A DNA stretch of 64,000 nt, taken from Holtermannia corniformis. Its lineage: Eukaryota > Basidiomycota > Tremellomycetes > Holtermanniales. The notes under the pieces were generated by a model. The model saw only the letters and a program-made list of their open reading frames with translations. It was not told where the DNA came from and made no database searches. Both the position numbers and the translations under genes were made by a program. This document shows, in pieces, positions 31,963-42,173 of the stretch. Each line of letters opens with the position of its first letter. The stretch's first letter is position 1. Location of the stretch: assembly GCA_001599935.1 (NCBI GenBank), contig BCIJ01000017.1, forward strand, positions 195,847 to 259,846. The letters are read 5' to 3'.

Positions 31963-34900
31963 CTATAGTCGTTCACGGAGCCATGCGACGACATCCGTCG
32001 TCTTCATCTCCACGCCTTGCGAATCGCCCGCCTCGTCCTTGCCGACCTGAGCTTTGATGCGGCACTTGCCCTCGGCAAGCTCCTTTGGCGCGAGGATAGC
32101 GACGAATGGGATCTGCTCGTCGTCTGCGACCTTCCACTGGGCCGGGGTCTTGGGCTTGGCCTTGTACATGAACTCGGCCTATCGGCGTCAGCTCGGTCCA
32201 TGACCCATTCACTTCACTGACCTTGATCCCGGCATCCCACAGCATCTTTGCAAACGCCATGCGTTCCTTGAGCAGACCATCACCTAGCGCCATGACGAAC
32301 ACCTCGGTCTCTTTGCTGCGCGCTTTCTCCTCTGCATTTTTTCGTCGGGCCTCCATGATCGAGTAGACGCGCTCGACGCCAACACTGATACCGACGCATG
32401 GTACGCGCTCCTTCTTGCCGCCGGCCGCTTCAGAGAACATCCCTACGAGCTCGTCATACCGCCCACCGGCGGCGATCGAGCCAACACCGACGGTCGACTC
32501 ATCCACCTCGTCACCGTCCTTCTTTGACTTGACCTTCTTGGCGTTTGAAGTCGACGTAGGAGCAGGCACATCGGGGTTGGGCTTGATACCTGGGGGCGCT
32601 GATGACTCGTGGATGGCCTCGTAGATGATGCCAGTGTAGTAGTCGAGGCCACGAGCCAAACTCATGTCGAACGACATCTGCACGGGTCAGTGTTGTGGCG
32701 CAAGTGCGGCACCGTACAGACCTTGTCTAAAATGCCATACACTTCCAGGTAGCCGAACAGCAAAGCCATGTCGGCCAAACCTGCCTTTGCCGAAGGGATC
32801 GCCATCAACGCCTCGTCGGATTGCAGCTTGGCGAGCAGCTCGAATCCAGGGCCTGTGTATGTCAGTGAGATTCATATTCACCTGCGAATCACGCACCCTT
32901 CAATCCGACGTACTCGCCGATCTTGTCGGCGATCTCCTCGGCCAAGCCCTTCTCCACCGTCATCTCCTTCTTGACGTCGGCCCACGGAGCCTGCGGGCGT
33001 CAATTCTGGACTGCACATAGGCGTCGTGTGCACGTACCTTGTCCAGCTTGTCAACCGCCGAAGAAATGGCACGAGTCTTGTCTGCCGGCACACCAGCCAA
33101 TTCAAAGATGCCGTCGAGTACTTTTCGGTGGTTGATCTACATAGCGTTAATCAACATCCTGCCATGGACGAAAGCTACTCGCCTTGATAGTGAACTCGCC
33201 GATATCCAACGCGGTCAGAGCCTCGCACACGACGCAAAGGATCTCGGCATCCGGCACCATGGGATCATAAGTGCCGGCAATGTCAAAGTCCTTGAGTGAT
33301 CCGTCAGCAGTGCGTCAGATGAGTTGTGGATACTTACGCATTGGTAGAATTCACGCATGCGGCCCTTTGACATAACGGGCTGATCCCGTCGGTACACCTT
33401 GCCGATGTGGAAGCGCTTCATCGAGGTCACGCCGTTCATGGCGAGGTAGCGCGCGAAGGGGACCTGTGGAGTTAGTGCTGCGAATACCTAAGCCAGGCCA
33501 GACTCACAGTGAGATCATACCGCAGTGAACACAGTTCGCCACCCTGGTCTTGCAGATCGTAGATGAGTTTCGAGTCCTCGCCGTATCTGAAGAGCGGTCA
33601 ATACACGCATCCTCCCTGCCAATGCATGGAAGAGACCTACTTGCCCGCCAAGATCTCCTTCAGCTCGAAGACCGGTGTGTCGATGGTGCAAGCGCCGTGC
33701 TTGACAAAGATTGATTCGAGTGTTGAAAAGATGCGTTTTCGGAGCAGTGTCGCAGTTGGCTTGTGGTCGATTGTCCCCTGGGAAGATCAGCACATGCTAA
33801 AGGACTTTTGAGCGATGCGTGATTCGAGACCCCAGGCGTATTGATGCGCTCGCTGGATCGATGCTGAATTGCCTGGATGCATTGGAGAGGTCTGTTGCGT
33901 GGTTCACGAATGATCGCGCGAAGCTCTCGCGCCGTCTGGAGTGGCGTCATGGCAGAAGCGTAACGTTGCCACCCAAGTCAGCAGATGCGAGCCCCGTCGG
34001 GACAATATGCCATGGCATGTGTCTCGCCAGGAATTCTTATCTCCGCTCGAATGGCTTACGCTTCTGAACGAGAGTCCGATGAAGCGGCTTTGTGTGATAC
34101 ACAGGTGTGTCGGTTGGGGATCGCGACAAATGCACACCTGTCGAGGCACACGAGGTATGCGGGGAGAAGGGACCGTATACTGCTCATGACTATAACCCGT
34201 GACCACCGACTTTCCCATGGCTGAGCACGCGTGCATGGTCCAGATCACTGAGCTAACCAGTGGCGAGCGAGCAACACATGCTGAAGTAGCACCCTGCAGC
34301 TGCAAACATGGCACATGCAGGAGCGTCACAAACATGTAGAAGACCTGCCATAGGCCCTGCCCACTTTGAGACCACGCTGATGTAGCGTGTAGCTATCAAA
34401 GCCTACAGGCAATGTGACGTCGCGCACATGGGTTCGCCCACGATATGGGACTTCACGTTTCGGTGGTATCATTTCCCTAGTCGCAGCGGCACGCTGATCA
34501 TGCCGGTACATGATAACTCCGCGCCGAGAGCCGTTCAAGACTGCAGAATACGTCGAATCATCCGCGCTTGACAAAGGGTATTAGCTGCGTGCGCGTCCGT
34601 GACCCTGCATACGTTGCCGGAACCATGGTACAATACACAGCTCATCAAAGTGGTAGGCGCCGGAATGAAGGATGATAGGACCGTAGGGTCACATCGAGCG
34701 ACGTTGGGTCTGGGGCTGACGCAGCTACCACAGTGGGTTAAGCATAGTGCACGAACAGCCATCAGGGTTCGAACAGCTCAACGCACGCTGTCAAGCCGCG
34801 ACGGGTCGCGGGTCGACACATCCAATTAGCTGTTCGACCAGTGCCCGTCCTGTCGGCAAACAGAAGTTCTTAGCCTCCCAGTCCAAGACACTGTTGCCAG

Positions 34901-36077
34901 CGATCTAAGCTCAACGATGACCAAGCTATATCACAGATCGCTGAGAGCAAGTGTCACAAGCAGAGCTCACCAAAGGAACCACACGATATCGACTAGGAGC
35001 GCAGTATCGACGCCGGACTCATTTCGGCGGCAAGGTGATTCCTCTAGCCAAACGTCTGGTAGGCTAACGAGAAATTCAGGTAGTAGACTATCCACACCAG
35101 AGTTTGAGGCCACTCGCCTGAGTCATCGAGTGCGACTCGGAGCTGACATCTTCAGCACGCACGAGGCAGCGAAATGTACATCAAGATATCTTAGCTGCTA
35201 TGTACGCCGTCGCCGTCGTTAGACACGACAGCGACAGCGATTTGAGTAGCTAGATATGAGAATACCCTCTACTTGTCTTGATGATCGCTCCGGCTGTGAC
35301 CTGAACCATGGAAAGAAAGCAAATTATTGCTGCTCCCGACCGGTCGCACAGACGGATGACCCATACATATGAGCAGGACATGCTTGGACTTGGACGTCGA
35401 TGCCGGGCTACGCTTGACCCGCTTGATCTCCTGATGATCGCGAACGAATGCAGGAGATACGAGCGGGTCAGAGCTCGCAGCCCCGAGCACATCACGGTAC
35501 CAACTCGGGGTTGTGCTTTCATGACATGCTACCTGTTGTAGTAGGTCTAGATACGCGCGTCCAGCCATGATGGAACTCTGGCTAGGACCGTGCTGGCCGC
35601 CGAGAGTGGACGACAATTGAACTTGAACGACGCTGGAACGAAAGCAGCGGTTCAAGTTGGTTGCAATTGCCGCTCTGCACGGTAAGCTCGCAGGCAAGTA
35701 GACATACCATCGTCTATTGACAATTTGCAACACGCAAGCCCCAAACCAGCTGTTTCACATCCAGTCCGTCCACATTCCACAGCCATTCATGCACATCCAG
35801 CACTCACCTTTGGCGTCTTGAGCACGAGCCCCGTTCCCTTCTTTTTGCTACCGCCGGTCGACAGGCCCGCCTTGGCCTTGAGGTCCAACAAGTCCTTGAC
35901 CTGCTGTTCGCACGGTTCGCCGGCCAGTTTGAGCTGTTTGATGTGCGCGCCGAGGGTCGCGATCTGCGCTGACAAGTCTGCCATGGTGCGGTGCTGTCCT
36001 CTGAGCGATGCGCAAGTGGTCCTGAGTGCTGTTGACGAGAGAAAGAGCACAGTGCAGCGACCGAGCATGCGATCCAC
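31963..36077 (-). CDS. HTS1: Histidyl-tRNA synthetase (dual start, cytosolic/mitochondrial)
   Basis: Exon 1 (36077-35808) holds a WHEP-like helix hairpin, [20 protein letters not shown] to [10 protein letters not shown], then VLKTPK. After a 2,030-bp intron, exon 2 resumes at 33777 with [20 protein letters not shown], so the family motif LKTPKGT is split. Class II motifs follow: [47 protein letters not shown] (motif 2), the His-binding [25 protein letters not shown], and the motif 3 region [13 protein letters not shown]. The anticodon domain ends in VVAWLRERL. The first ATG (36077) gives [20 protein letters not shown], a presequence; the second (35984) gives MADLS. This mirrors the yeast HTS1 two-start scheme for mitochondrial and cytosolic forms. 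Confidence 0.93.
33778..35807 (-). other. 2.03-kb first intron of HTS1
   Basis: The ends GTGAGTG...TTCCCAG are normal, but the length is about forty times the local norm. It contains a 154-codon open frame in the sense direction (35733-35269, starting [20 protein letters not shown]) and one of 143 codons (34335-33904), neither resembling a known family. I saw no terminal inverted repeats, tRNA or poly-A tract. Confidence 0.75.
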
Positions 36078-36640
36078 TCGACGACTCGATTGCTCTCAAC
36101 TTTGTGGACGAGGGGGTTACGGTGAAACCGGATTGATAGTGCCACGTGGCATGCCAGTCTGAAACGCAATCACTGACGTGTGAAACCCCGAGTCAGCCCC
36201 TGAACGGAGGCCCGTGGGTATCCCCATCGGGCAACTGCGCCACGTGGCCGTCCGGCACGCGTCGTCCGTGCGCATCGCATTGTGCGCCATAAAGAGGGGA
36301 ACAGCGCGACGAGCTCCCCAACCACCACCACCACCACCACCACCACCGAACGGTCTGTAGCACCAACCGTCACTCTATCACCCACTGACAGCATCCACAG
36401 TAGCAACCACCACTACAACACATCCCAACCACTGGTCCAAGGACCGAGTTCATGTACTCCAACCAACTCGCATCGTCCCACAACGTGCGTCCCTCTCTTG
36501 GCACCCCATCTCATCTCAATCGCTCCCATCGCGCTCACCATCACACCTTTACAGACTCACCGCGGCTCCAAGCACACTGCCGCGACCCCACTCATAGCGT
36601 TCTAAATCCACCCCTATCCCAAATACTCCTTTTCTTCAAC
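36078..36640. promoter_or_regulatory. Divergent promoter HTS1 / INO1 with two CACGTG boxes
   Basis: Both genes must be driven from these 563 bases. CACGTG palindromes lie at 36143-36148 (GCCACGTGGC) and 36241-36246 (GCCACGTGGC again), so the same ten-base palindrome occurs twice about 98 bp apart. In yeasts INO1 is activated by bHLH factors at CANNTG elements. That these boxes serve INO1 is an inference. Confidence 0.5.
36321..36347. repeat. (ACC)9 microsatellite
   Basis: Nine perfect ACC units lie in the 5' region of INO1, about 300 bases before its start codon. They may be in the 5' untranslated region. Confidence 0.9.
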
Positions 36641-39378
36641 ATGGCACCCACGGCTACCACGCACGCCAACGACGCTCACGACTCGTTCGTGGCGCCCGCG
36701 GCTAGGCGCGAAGAAAACGTCCACCCGACGGCGCGTAGGGCGCCAGAGGGTGGATTGATCAAGGTCGATGCCGATGCGACCACGTACACGGACCACGACG
36801 GCGTTCCTGTCATCTTGGCAAAGTACACTGACCGCGGTGCCCAAGTGACCAGTGAGTCGAGCGATTCTGGGCAGTGAAAACTCCTGTGAGGCTCGTCGGA
36901 CTTCTCGGACTAGTTCAGTCACGATAATTCCGACAGCGAACCGGAGTTGTCGCGAGCTCAATCATAGTAGAATACTTGCTGATGCAGCGCAGAGGACGCC
37001 AACGGCTTGCTCAACGTCAAGAAGACGGAACGCCAGTTTGAATTCAAGACCAAGACTGATGTTGGCAAGGTTGGGTAAGTCGTGCTTCGGACAGGTCATC
37101 TATCCGTCCACCTTACTACTTATCCTGGCTATGCGCGTTGCGTCACGGTGACAACGTCGTACCCTTTCTCACTGGCATGGCCCATTCACACACAACTGCT
37201 AATGTTCACCCAGGCTCATGCTCGTCGGCCTCGGCGGCAACAACGGTACAACGGTCGCAGCCACCATCCTCGCCAACAAGCACCGGCTGTCGTGGTCGAC
37301 AAAGTCTGGCGTTCAGCAGCCCAACTACATTGGCTCGCTCGTGCGCGCCTCGACTGTCCGGCTTGGGACCGACCCGTCGACCGGCAAGGACGTCAACGTC
37401 CCCTTTTCGTCGTTGTTGCCCATGGTGCACCCGAACGACTTCGTCCTCGGCGGTTGGGATATCTCGTCTGCACCTCTGGACGTTGCGATGCGCCGCGCCG
37501 AAGTGCTAGACTATGATCTGCAGACCAAGGTCGAGCCGTACCTTCGCGAGATCAAGCCGCTCCCGTCAGTCTACTACCCCGACTTCATCGCCGCCAACCA
37601 GGAAGACCGTGCGGACAACGTCTTGCCCGGTACGGACAAACAAGCGCACCTAGACCACCTGCGCGCCGACATGCGTTCGTTCAAGGCCGAGCACAACCTC
37701 GACTCCGTCGTCGTCCTCTGGACAGCCAACACGGAACGCTACGCCGACATCATCCCAGGCATCAACGACACCGCGGCCAACCTACTCGCTGCCATCAAGT
37801 CGTCGCACGAGGAAGTCTCGCCCTCGACCCTATTCGCCGTCGCCGCCATCCAAGAGGGCATGCCATTCATCAACGGCGCGCCGCAAAACACATTTGTGCC
37901 AGGCTGCATCGAGCTCGCAGAACAGCACAAGGCGTTCATCGGCGGCGATGACTTCAAGTCGGGCCAAACAAAGGTTAAGAGCGTCTTGGCAGAGTTCTTG
38001 GTCAATGCGGGCATCAAGCCATTGAGCATTGCGAGCTACAACCACTTGGGCAACAATGACGGCAAGAACTTGAGTGAGTCGCGTTTCGAGGTTGCGCGGC
38101 GGGCCGGAGAATTTTGAGTTCGCCGAAGAGCACCTCTCGGCTGAGGGGTGCGCATACGATTGCTCGGTTTGCTCGTGCCCGGACAGCTGCCATCCCGCTG
38201 AGTGCTCAAGGCGACGGGGCGACGCTTCTCGACCCGTCATAGGGTCCTGTGAAGCCGTCGTATGTGGCCTGTTTCGCTCAAGAAGTGCAGCTGTTTGTCC
38301 GTCACGCCGGGTCATCCTGACCCACTCGCTGAGGCGAGTGAACCGTCATTGGCTTGTCGGTCTGGTGCAAGGAGTCCCAAGGCTGTCCGTCGGCAAGCGG
38401 CCTTGTTACCAACCACCACAACCCGCGGTTGTGCCGTATCGTGTCGTACGGCGAGTGGTATAGCTGAATCTGCACAACGCCGCGCCTGTTTCAGGCGATG
38501 CGGTCGCCTGATTCAGCGGGTCTGATGCACAGGACGACACATGTGCATGACGGTGTCATTGTAGGCATTCGACGTGCCTTGGCACGGTGACTTCGAGTTC
38601 TAGGTATCAAGATGCGTTAGCGTCTTAGTGACTTGGGCTGGCAGCCACTGTGATTCAAGTCGCATTCGGCGCGACGAGATGCAACGCCTCTCGAGATGAA
38701 CCGAGTGGCTTTGACCTGAACCGTGTCTCGATCGACGTCAACTGGAGTCTGATCGCATACCTCCGGCCTTTGCTGACATACCCAGGCTCTGAGCGTCAGT
38801 TCCGCTCCAAGGAGATCTCCAAGTCGTCTGTCGTCGACGACATGGTCGATGCCAACCCGTTGCTCTACAAGACTGCCCAAGAGCTCACGGCCGAGAGCAA
38901 GACCGGCGAGGTCTTCAAGAAGGGCGAGCACCCGGACCACATTGTCGTCATCAAGCACGTCCCGTCGGTCGGTGACGGCAAGCGCGCGTGAGTGCATTTC
39001 ACTATTGGCAGGAATGGTGTTGACAAGAGCAGTATCGACGAGTACTACTCCGAGTTGTTGATGGGCGGCCGCAACGTGCTCAACATCTTCAACGTGTGCG
39101 AAGACTCGCTGCTCGCGACGCCGCTCATCCTCGACCTCGCGATCCTCGCCGAGCTCCTGACGCGCGTCGAGTACCGTACATCGCCAGAGGAAGAGTTCCA
39201 GCCTCTGTACAGCGTCCTCTCGCTGCTCTCGTACATGCTCAAAGCACCGCTTGTCAAGCCCGGCACCGACGTCGTCAACTCGCTCAATCGCCAGCGCAAC
39301 GCGCTCGAGCAGTTCCTCAAGGCCTGCATTGGCCTCGAGCACTCGAGCGACCTCTTGCTCGACACGCGCGTGTGGTAG
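36641..39378 (+). CDS. INO1: Inositol-3-phosphate synthase (myo-inositol-1-phosphate synthase)
   Basis: The N-terminus [20 protein letters not shown] leads to [17 protein letters not shown] and the NAD-binding [20 protein letters not shown]. Family blocks include [136 protein letters not shown] and a final [15 protein letters not shown]. The enzyme converts glucose 6-phosphate to inositol 3-phosphate in the cytosol, the first committed step to inositol lipids. Exons join in frame with short introns, except the 712-nt intron (38074-38785) inside the active-site domain between KNLS and [11 protein letters not shown]. Confidence 0.97.
38074..38785 (+). other. 712-nt hairpin-rich intron of INO1
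   Basis: The intron opens with GTGAGT and ends TTGCTGACATACCCAG, with a good branch site. It contains many short perfect hairpins, for example GCACCTCT/AGGGGTGC near 38130, GTCATCCTGAC near 38311, CACTCGCTGAGGCGAGTG near 38322, CGCCTGTTTCAGGCG near 38486 and AAGATGCGTTAGCGTCTT near 38609. Its density of stems is far above that of the neighbouring spacers. No known RNA family (U snRNA, RNase P, SRP) was recognised. Confidence 0.7.
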
Positions 39379-39610
39379 TGCACTAGCTTGGCCTACGTTT
39401 CGATGACTTCACTTTAGTTTAGATGACTGGATTTCTTCGCTCGGTCGCGTACGTGTACAGGCTGGAGCCGTCTTAGAATGGGATGAAAACGCGCTTGCGC
39501 AACAACACTGCCAATAGGCTGGCTGCACTTGCTGATCGAGATTGTTCCTCCACAACGAAGGCGTTCATCTCGGCCTTCGCTTCTGACGATGCGCAGCAGT
39601 GCATCACTGC

Positions 39611-39919
39611 TTATCCTAGAGCGTCACATTTCTTGCAGTTCTGCAGGTCAGCGTCGCACGTCTGCATGTGCGACAAGAGCCACGGGCCGTTGATCCAACG
39701 GTGCCACCGGAAAGATTTGAAGTCGTCGAGCTTTTTCTGCAGGTCATCTCGATCGTAGTACGTTTCGGGCCGTTCCCAACGGAAGGAACATCCCTCGCAC
39801 TTGAAAACAACGCTGTGAGCTTGGCCATTGCTTTTGATGCTGGCCGTGTAGGAGACGGTATTGGGGCATTTGCAGTGTTCGTTGTAGTTTATATTCGAGT
39901 CACCGATCGAGACGAGCAT
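39611..39919 (-). CDS. Small Cys-rich hypothetical protein (102 aa)
   Basis: A single-exon frame of 102 codons starts MLVSIGDSNINYNEHCKCPN. It carries VVFKCEGCSFRWERPETYYD, a basic-aromatic segment FKSFRWHRWINGPWLL, and ends SHMQTCDADLQNCKKCDALG. Three Cys groups (CxC, CxxC, Cx6CxxC) and a His suggest metal binding. I recognise no family. It is one of the few intronless genes here and borders the accessory stretch with copies B and C, which fits an orphan or fast-evolving gene. Confidence 0.5.
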   Translation of the reverse strand: MLVSIGDSNINYNEHCKCPNTVSYTASIKSNGQAHSVVFKCEGCSFRWERPETYYDRDDLQKKLDDFKSFRWHRWINGPWLLSHMQTCDADLQNCKKCDALG

Positions 39920-40844
39920 CTTGCGCTATTGGTCGCTTTGAGTCAGCTTCGCAGGCATCGTTGGCCCTTGAAGCCTCTGCTTCGGGGTCAGCAGAAGGCG
40001 TATAAAGGAAGCTTAGAAGTCGTTCCAGTACACTGTTCAAGATACTCGAGGTATATACACCTTCGTATGAGTAAGAAGCCTCGTCACATTCGAAAGACGA
40101 AACGCCGGTGACAGGGGTTCCTGGGGCATGACGAAAGGATCACTGTCATAGCATGAAGATCTAGTGCCGTTGCAGAAGTGCTTCAGCTTTCAGCTGTTGA
40201 GGGCCACTGCATTGCCTACAATTCATAATCCCGTCGTAGGTATTGGAGTGCGTGAGCTTGTCGTGAACACTTGGGGACTTGCACTACAGCCGGGAAGACT
40301 TCGAAGACGTCGTAGGCAATTGGAACTCTCTCTTATGGACCAGAGCGGACGAGGTGCAGGATCAATTAAATGTCGCGGCATGCGGAACGCTGTAACGCCG
40401 ACGTGAGTGATGAACAGTCAACTTTGCACAGTCCGCGCTCACCTTGACGAGCAAGGGCAGAGCTGCCGGAGTTGTCAACGCCCCTATTAGGGGGGTTCAG
40501 TTATTCAGATCGGTCGAGAGATCGACCCCTATCCCGGACCGACGCTTGTTTTAGGACGTTCTACGCGCTCCACAGCCTCTCGTCTCTTGCCTGCTTTAGC
40601 AGCAGGTAGATGTTGAGTAGAATTTACTTTCCGGACCGACTCAACCGATCCGATCTACGATCTGAATAACTGAACCCCCCTAATCAACTTGCATGACTGG
40701 AAACCGGCAGTACAGGCCGTTTTTGTGTCTTTTAGCCGCTTAAATTAGCAGGCCTATAAGCAGTCTCGGAGGAGCCTATCAACCCCCTTTCTGGTTAGAC
40801 TCCTGCCTATCCCGCGCCCGCGCGATACGACGGCGATCGCAAAC
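39920..40844. other. Intergenic stretch holding a MITE
   Basis: These 925 bases lie between the Cys-rich ORF and copy B. Apart from the inverted-repeat element at 40487-40683 I see no gene. An 80-codon frame at 40164-40406 has no splice or family support. Confidence 0.5.
40487..40683. mobile_element. 197-bp miniature inverted-repeat element (MITE)
   Basis: The left arm 40487-40512 and the right arm 40658-40683 are perfect inverted copies over 26 bases; each outer end reads TTAGGGGGGTTCAG. If TA is taken as the target duplication, the element proper is GGGGGG...CCCCCC (40490-40680), flanked by TA on both sides. Internally GGACCGAC occurs twice, near 40537 and 40633. No transposase frame is present, so it is non-autonomous, probably of a TA-targeting family (Tc1/mariner-pogo type by inference). 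It sits 161 bp upstream of copy B. Confidence 0.85.
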
Positions 40845-42173
40845 ATGCACACTAGTGATCTGGCGCTCTGGACACTCCAAGATGCTCAAGTGATTGGCAA
40901 AAAGGGTTTGCTTCACTACAAGCTAAAGGACTATGAGGAGAAGGGCGCGAACCGATGGTCCAAAGATGAGGTCTACGTGCGTGTGACATGGACTTGTATT
41001 GACTGATGTTGATCTATCGACAGCTCGCCGCTTTGGTCTGGGCCATCACCCAAGCGTGTGTCTGGTCTCCATTTCGATGCGCGGTCTGCTCACCTAGCTT
41101 AGGTTCAATCTGACATTCCATCCCCCTTCGCACGTCATGCATTACATCTTCAAGGACCGGCGGCAACTCCAGGCTGAAGTCTTTCGTATCGGCAAACACA
41201 TCATCGAGCATGTACGTGTTCGTCCACTGCTCGCCGTTGGCGCTCTTTCTTACAACCCAGTGGCTGGGCGCGAGCCTCCCACAACTTTCTGTGGTCGGTG
41301 GCGACGCCATTGACCCACCGGCGATAGTAGCGCAACTACCTCGTCGAGGTCATTTCCAAAAGGCTCTAGATTCAGTACGTACATCACGTCAGTCCAGAAG
41401 CTGTATTCAACAAGAAACAGGGCATGGCAATGACACTCACGGAGCGAGCGTGCCTCATCTGCACCGCCCATGCCGGCCGAGATGATATGATCTACAGGAA
41501 TCCGTTTTCGATGGACCCCGCGCCACCGTTTGTACACTGGCAGCCTTGGTTCCCAGTCGTGACCGACACCAAGCCTGAAAACCCAATTCCAGAGCCCAAT
41601 CCATCATCTGATGATGACGACGAGGTCGAGGATCTTGTTGAATTTGCAGTCAGTCTCCGCAGTTCGCTCTAGCTCGGTCGCTGACACTGGTGCTCAGCGG
41701 CAACTTGACAAGGAACGATCCGAACGGCAGGCCCTGAATGCCGAGACGACCAATGTCAGATTGTCTGCGTCGACATCATCTTCATCGGGCGAATCATCGG
41801 GCGGCACAGGCAATTCGACCGAAGAAAAGTCAACGCCGGCAACCGGCTACACGACGCTGGCGAGCTCTGTCGATCTAGGTCACTTATCCGGTCACTACGG
41901 ATCCTTTGTACGTGCATGGCATACCCACTTGTAAGACACTGACGAATTAGGACAAGTAATCGTGTCCAGAGCGCGATCGGCGCCGTTGTATTGGTAGCGT
42001 TGTTCAATGTGGCTGTTGTCATCTCAGCTTGCCATGGATCGTTTGCTCTCGACGTGCATTCCATAACGCTCCGGCTACCAATTACCCAGCGTAGCCAATC
42101 CCTGATCCGCAGCAAGGGGCGCCCTCCATGTATCCAAGTAATCCTTCGCTTGACCGCACATTACTACCGATAG
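40845..42173 (+). CDS. Paralogous unknown family, copy B (longest copy, C-terminal hydrophobic segment)
   Basis: Seven exons join in frame: 40845-40976, 41024-41055, 41103-41211, 41261-41374, 41421-41648, 41698-41907 and 41970-42173, for 342 residues. Segments in order are MHTSDLALWTLQDAQVIGKK, LAALVWAITQA, FNLTFHPPSHVMHYIFKDRR with RIGKHIIEH, WLGASLPQLSVVGGDAIDPP, FVHWQPWFPVVTD, an acidic DDDDEVED, a Ser-rich tail GESSGGTGNSTEEKSTPATG, then SAIGAVVLVALFNVAVVISA, a likely membrane helix at about residues 276-298. The last intron (41908-41969, GTACGT) has a donor conserved in copy C. If that donor is not used, the frame ends at 41934 with 284 residues. No homologue with known function was recognised. 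Confidence 0.7.

Noticed and set aside
34760..34785. tRNA-like B-box GGGTTCGAACAG in the HTS1 intron
   Set aside because: The T-arm does not pair and no acceptor stem, D-arm or anticodon arm could be found around it.
38074..38463. 130-codon frame inside the INO1 intron with several Cys
   Set aside because: It starts inside the last INO1 codons before the donor and is simply the intron read in one frame; it has no family match.
38074..38785. INO1 intron as a known RNA (RNase P, SRP, U3, telomerase RNA)
   Set aside because: None of the conserved cores of these RNAs that I know could be found, so only a generic structured-RNA hypothesis is kept.
38617..39342. 241-codon minus-strand frame
   Set aside because: It is antisense to the conserved end of INO1; long antisense frames are expected opposite biased GC-rich coding sequence.
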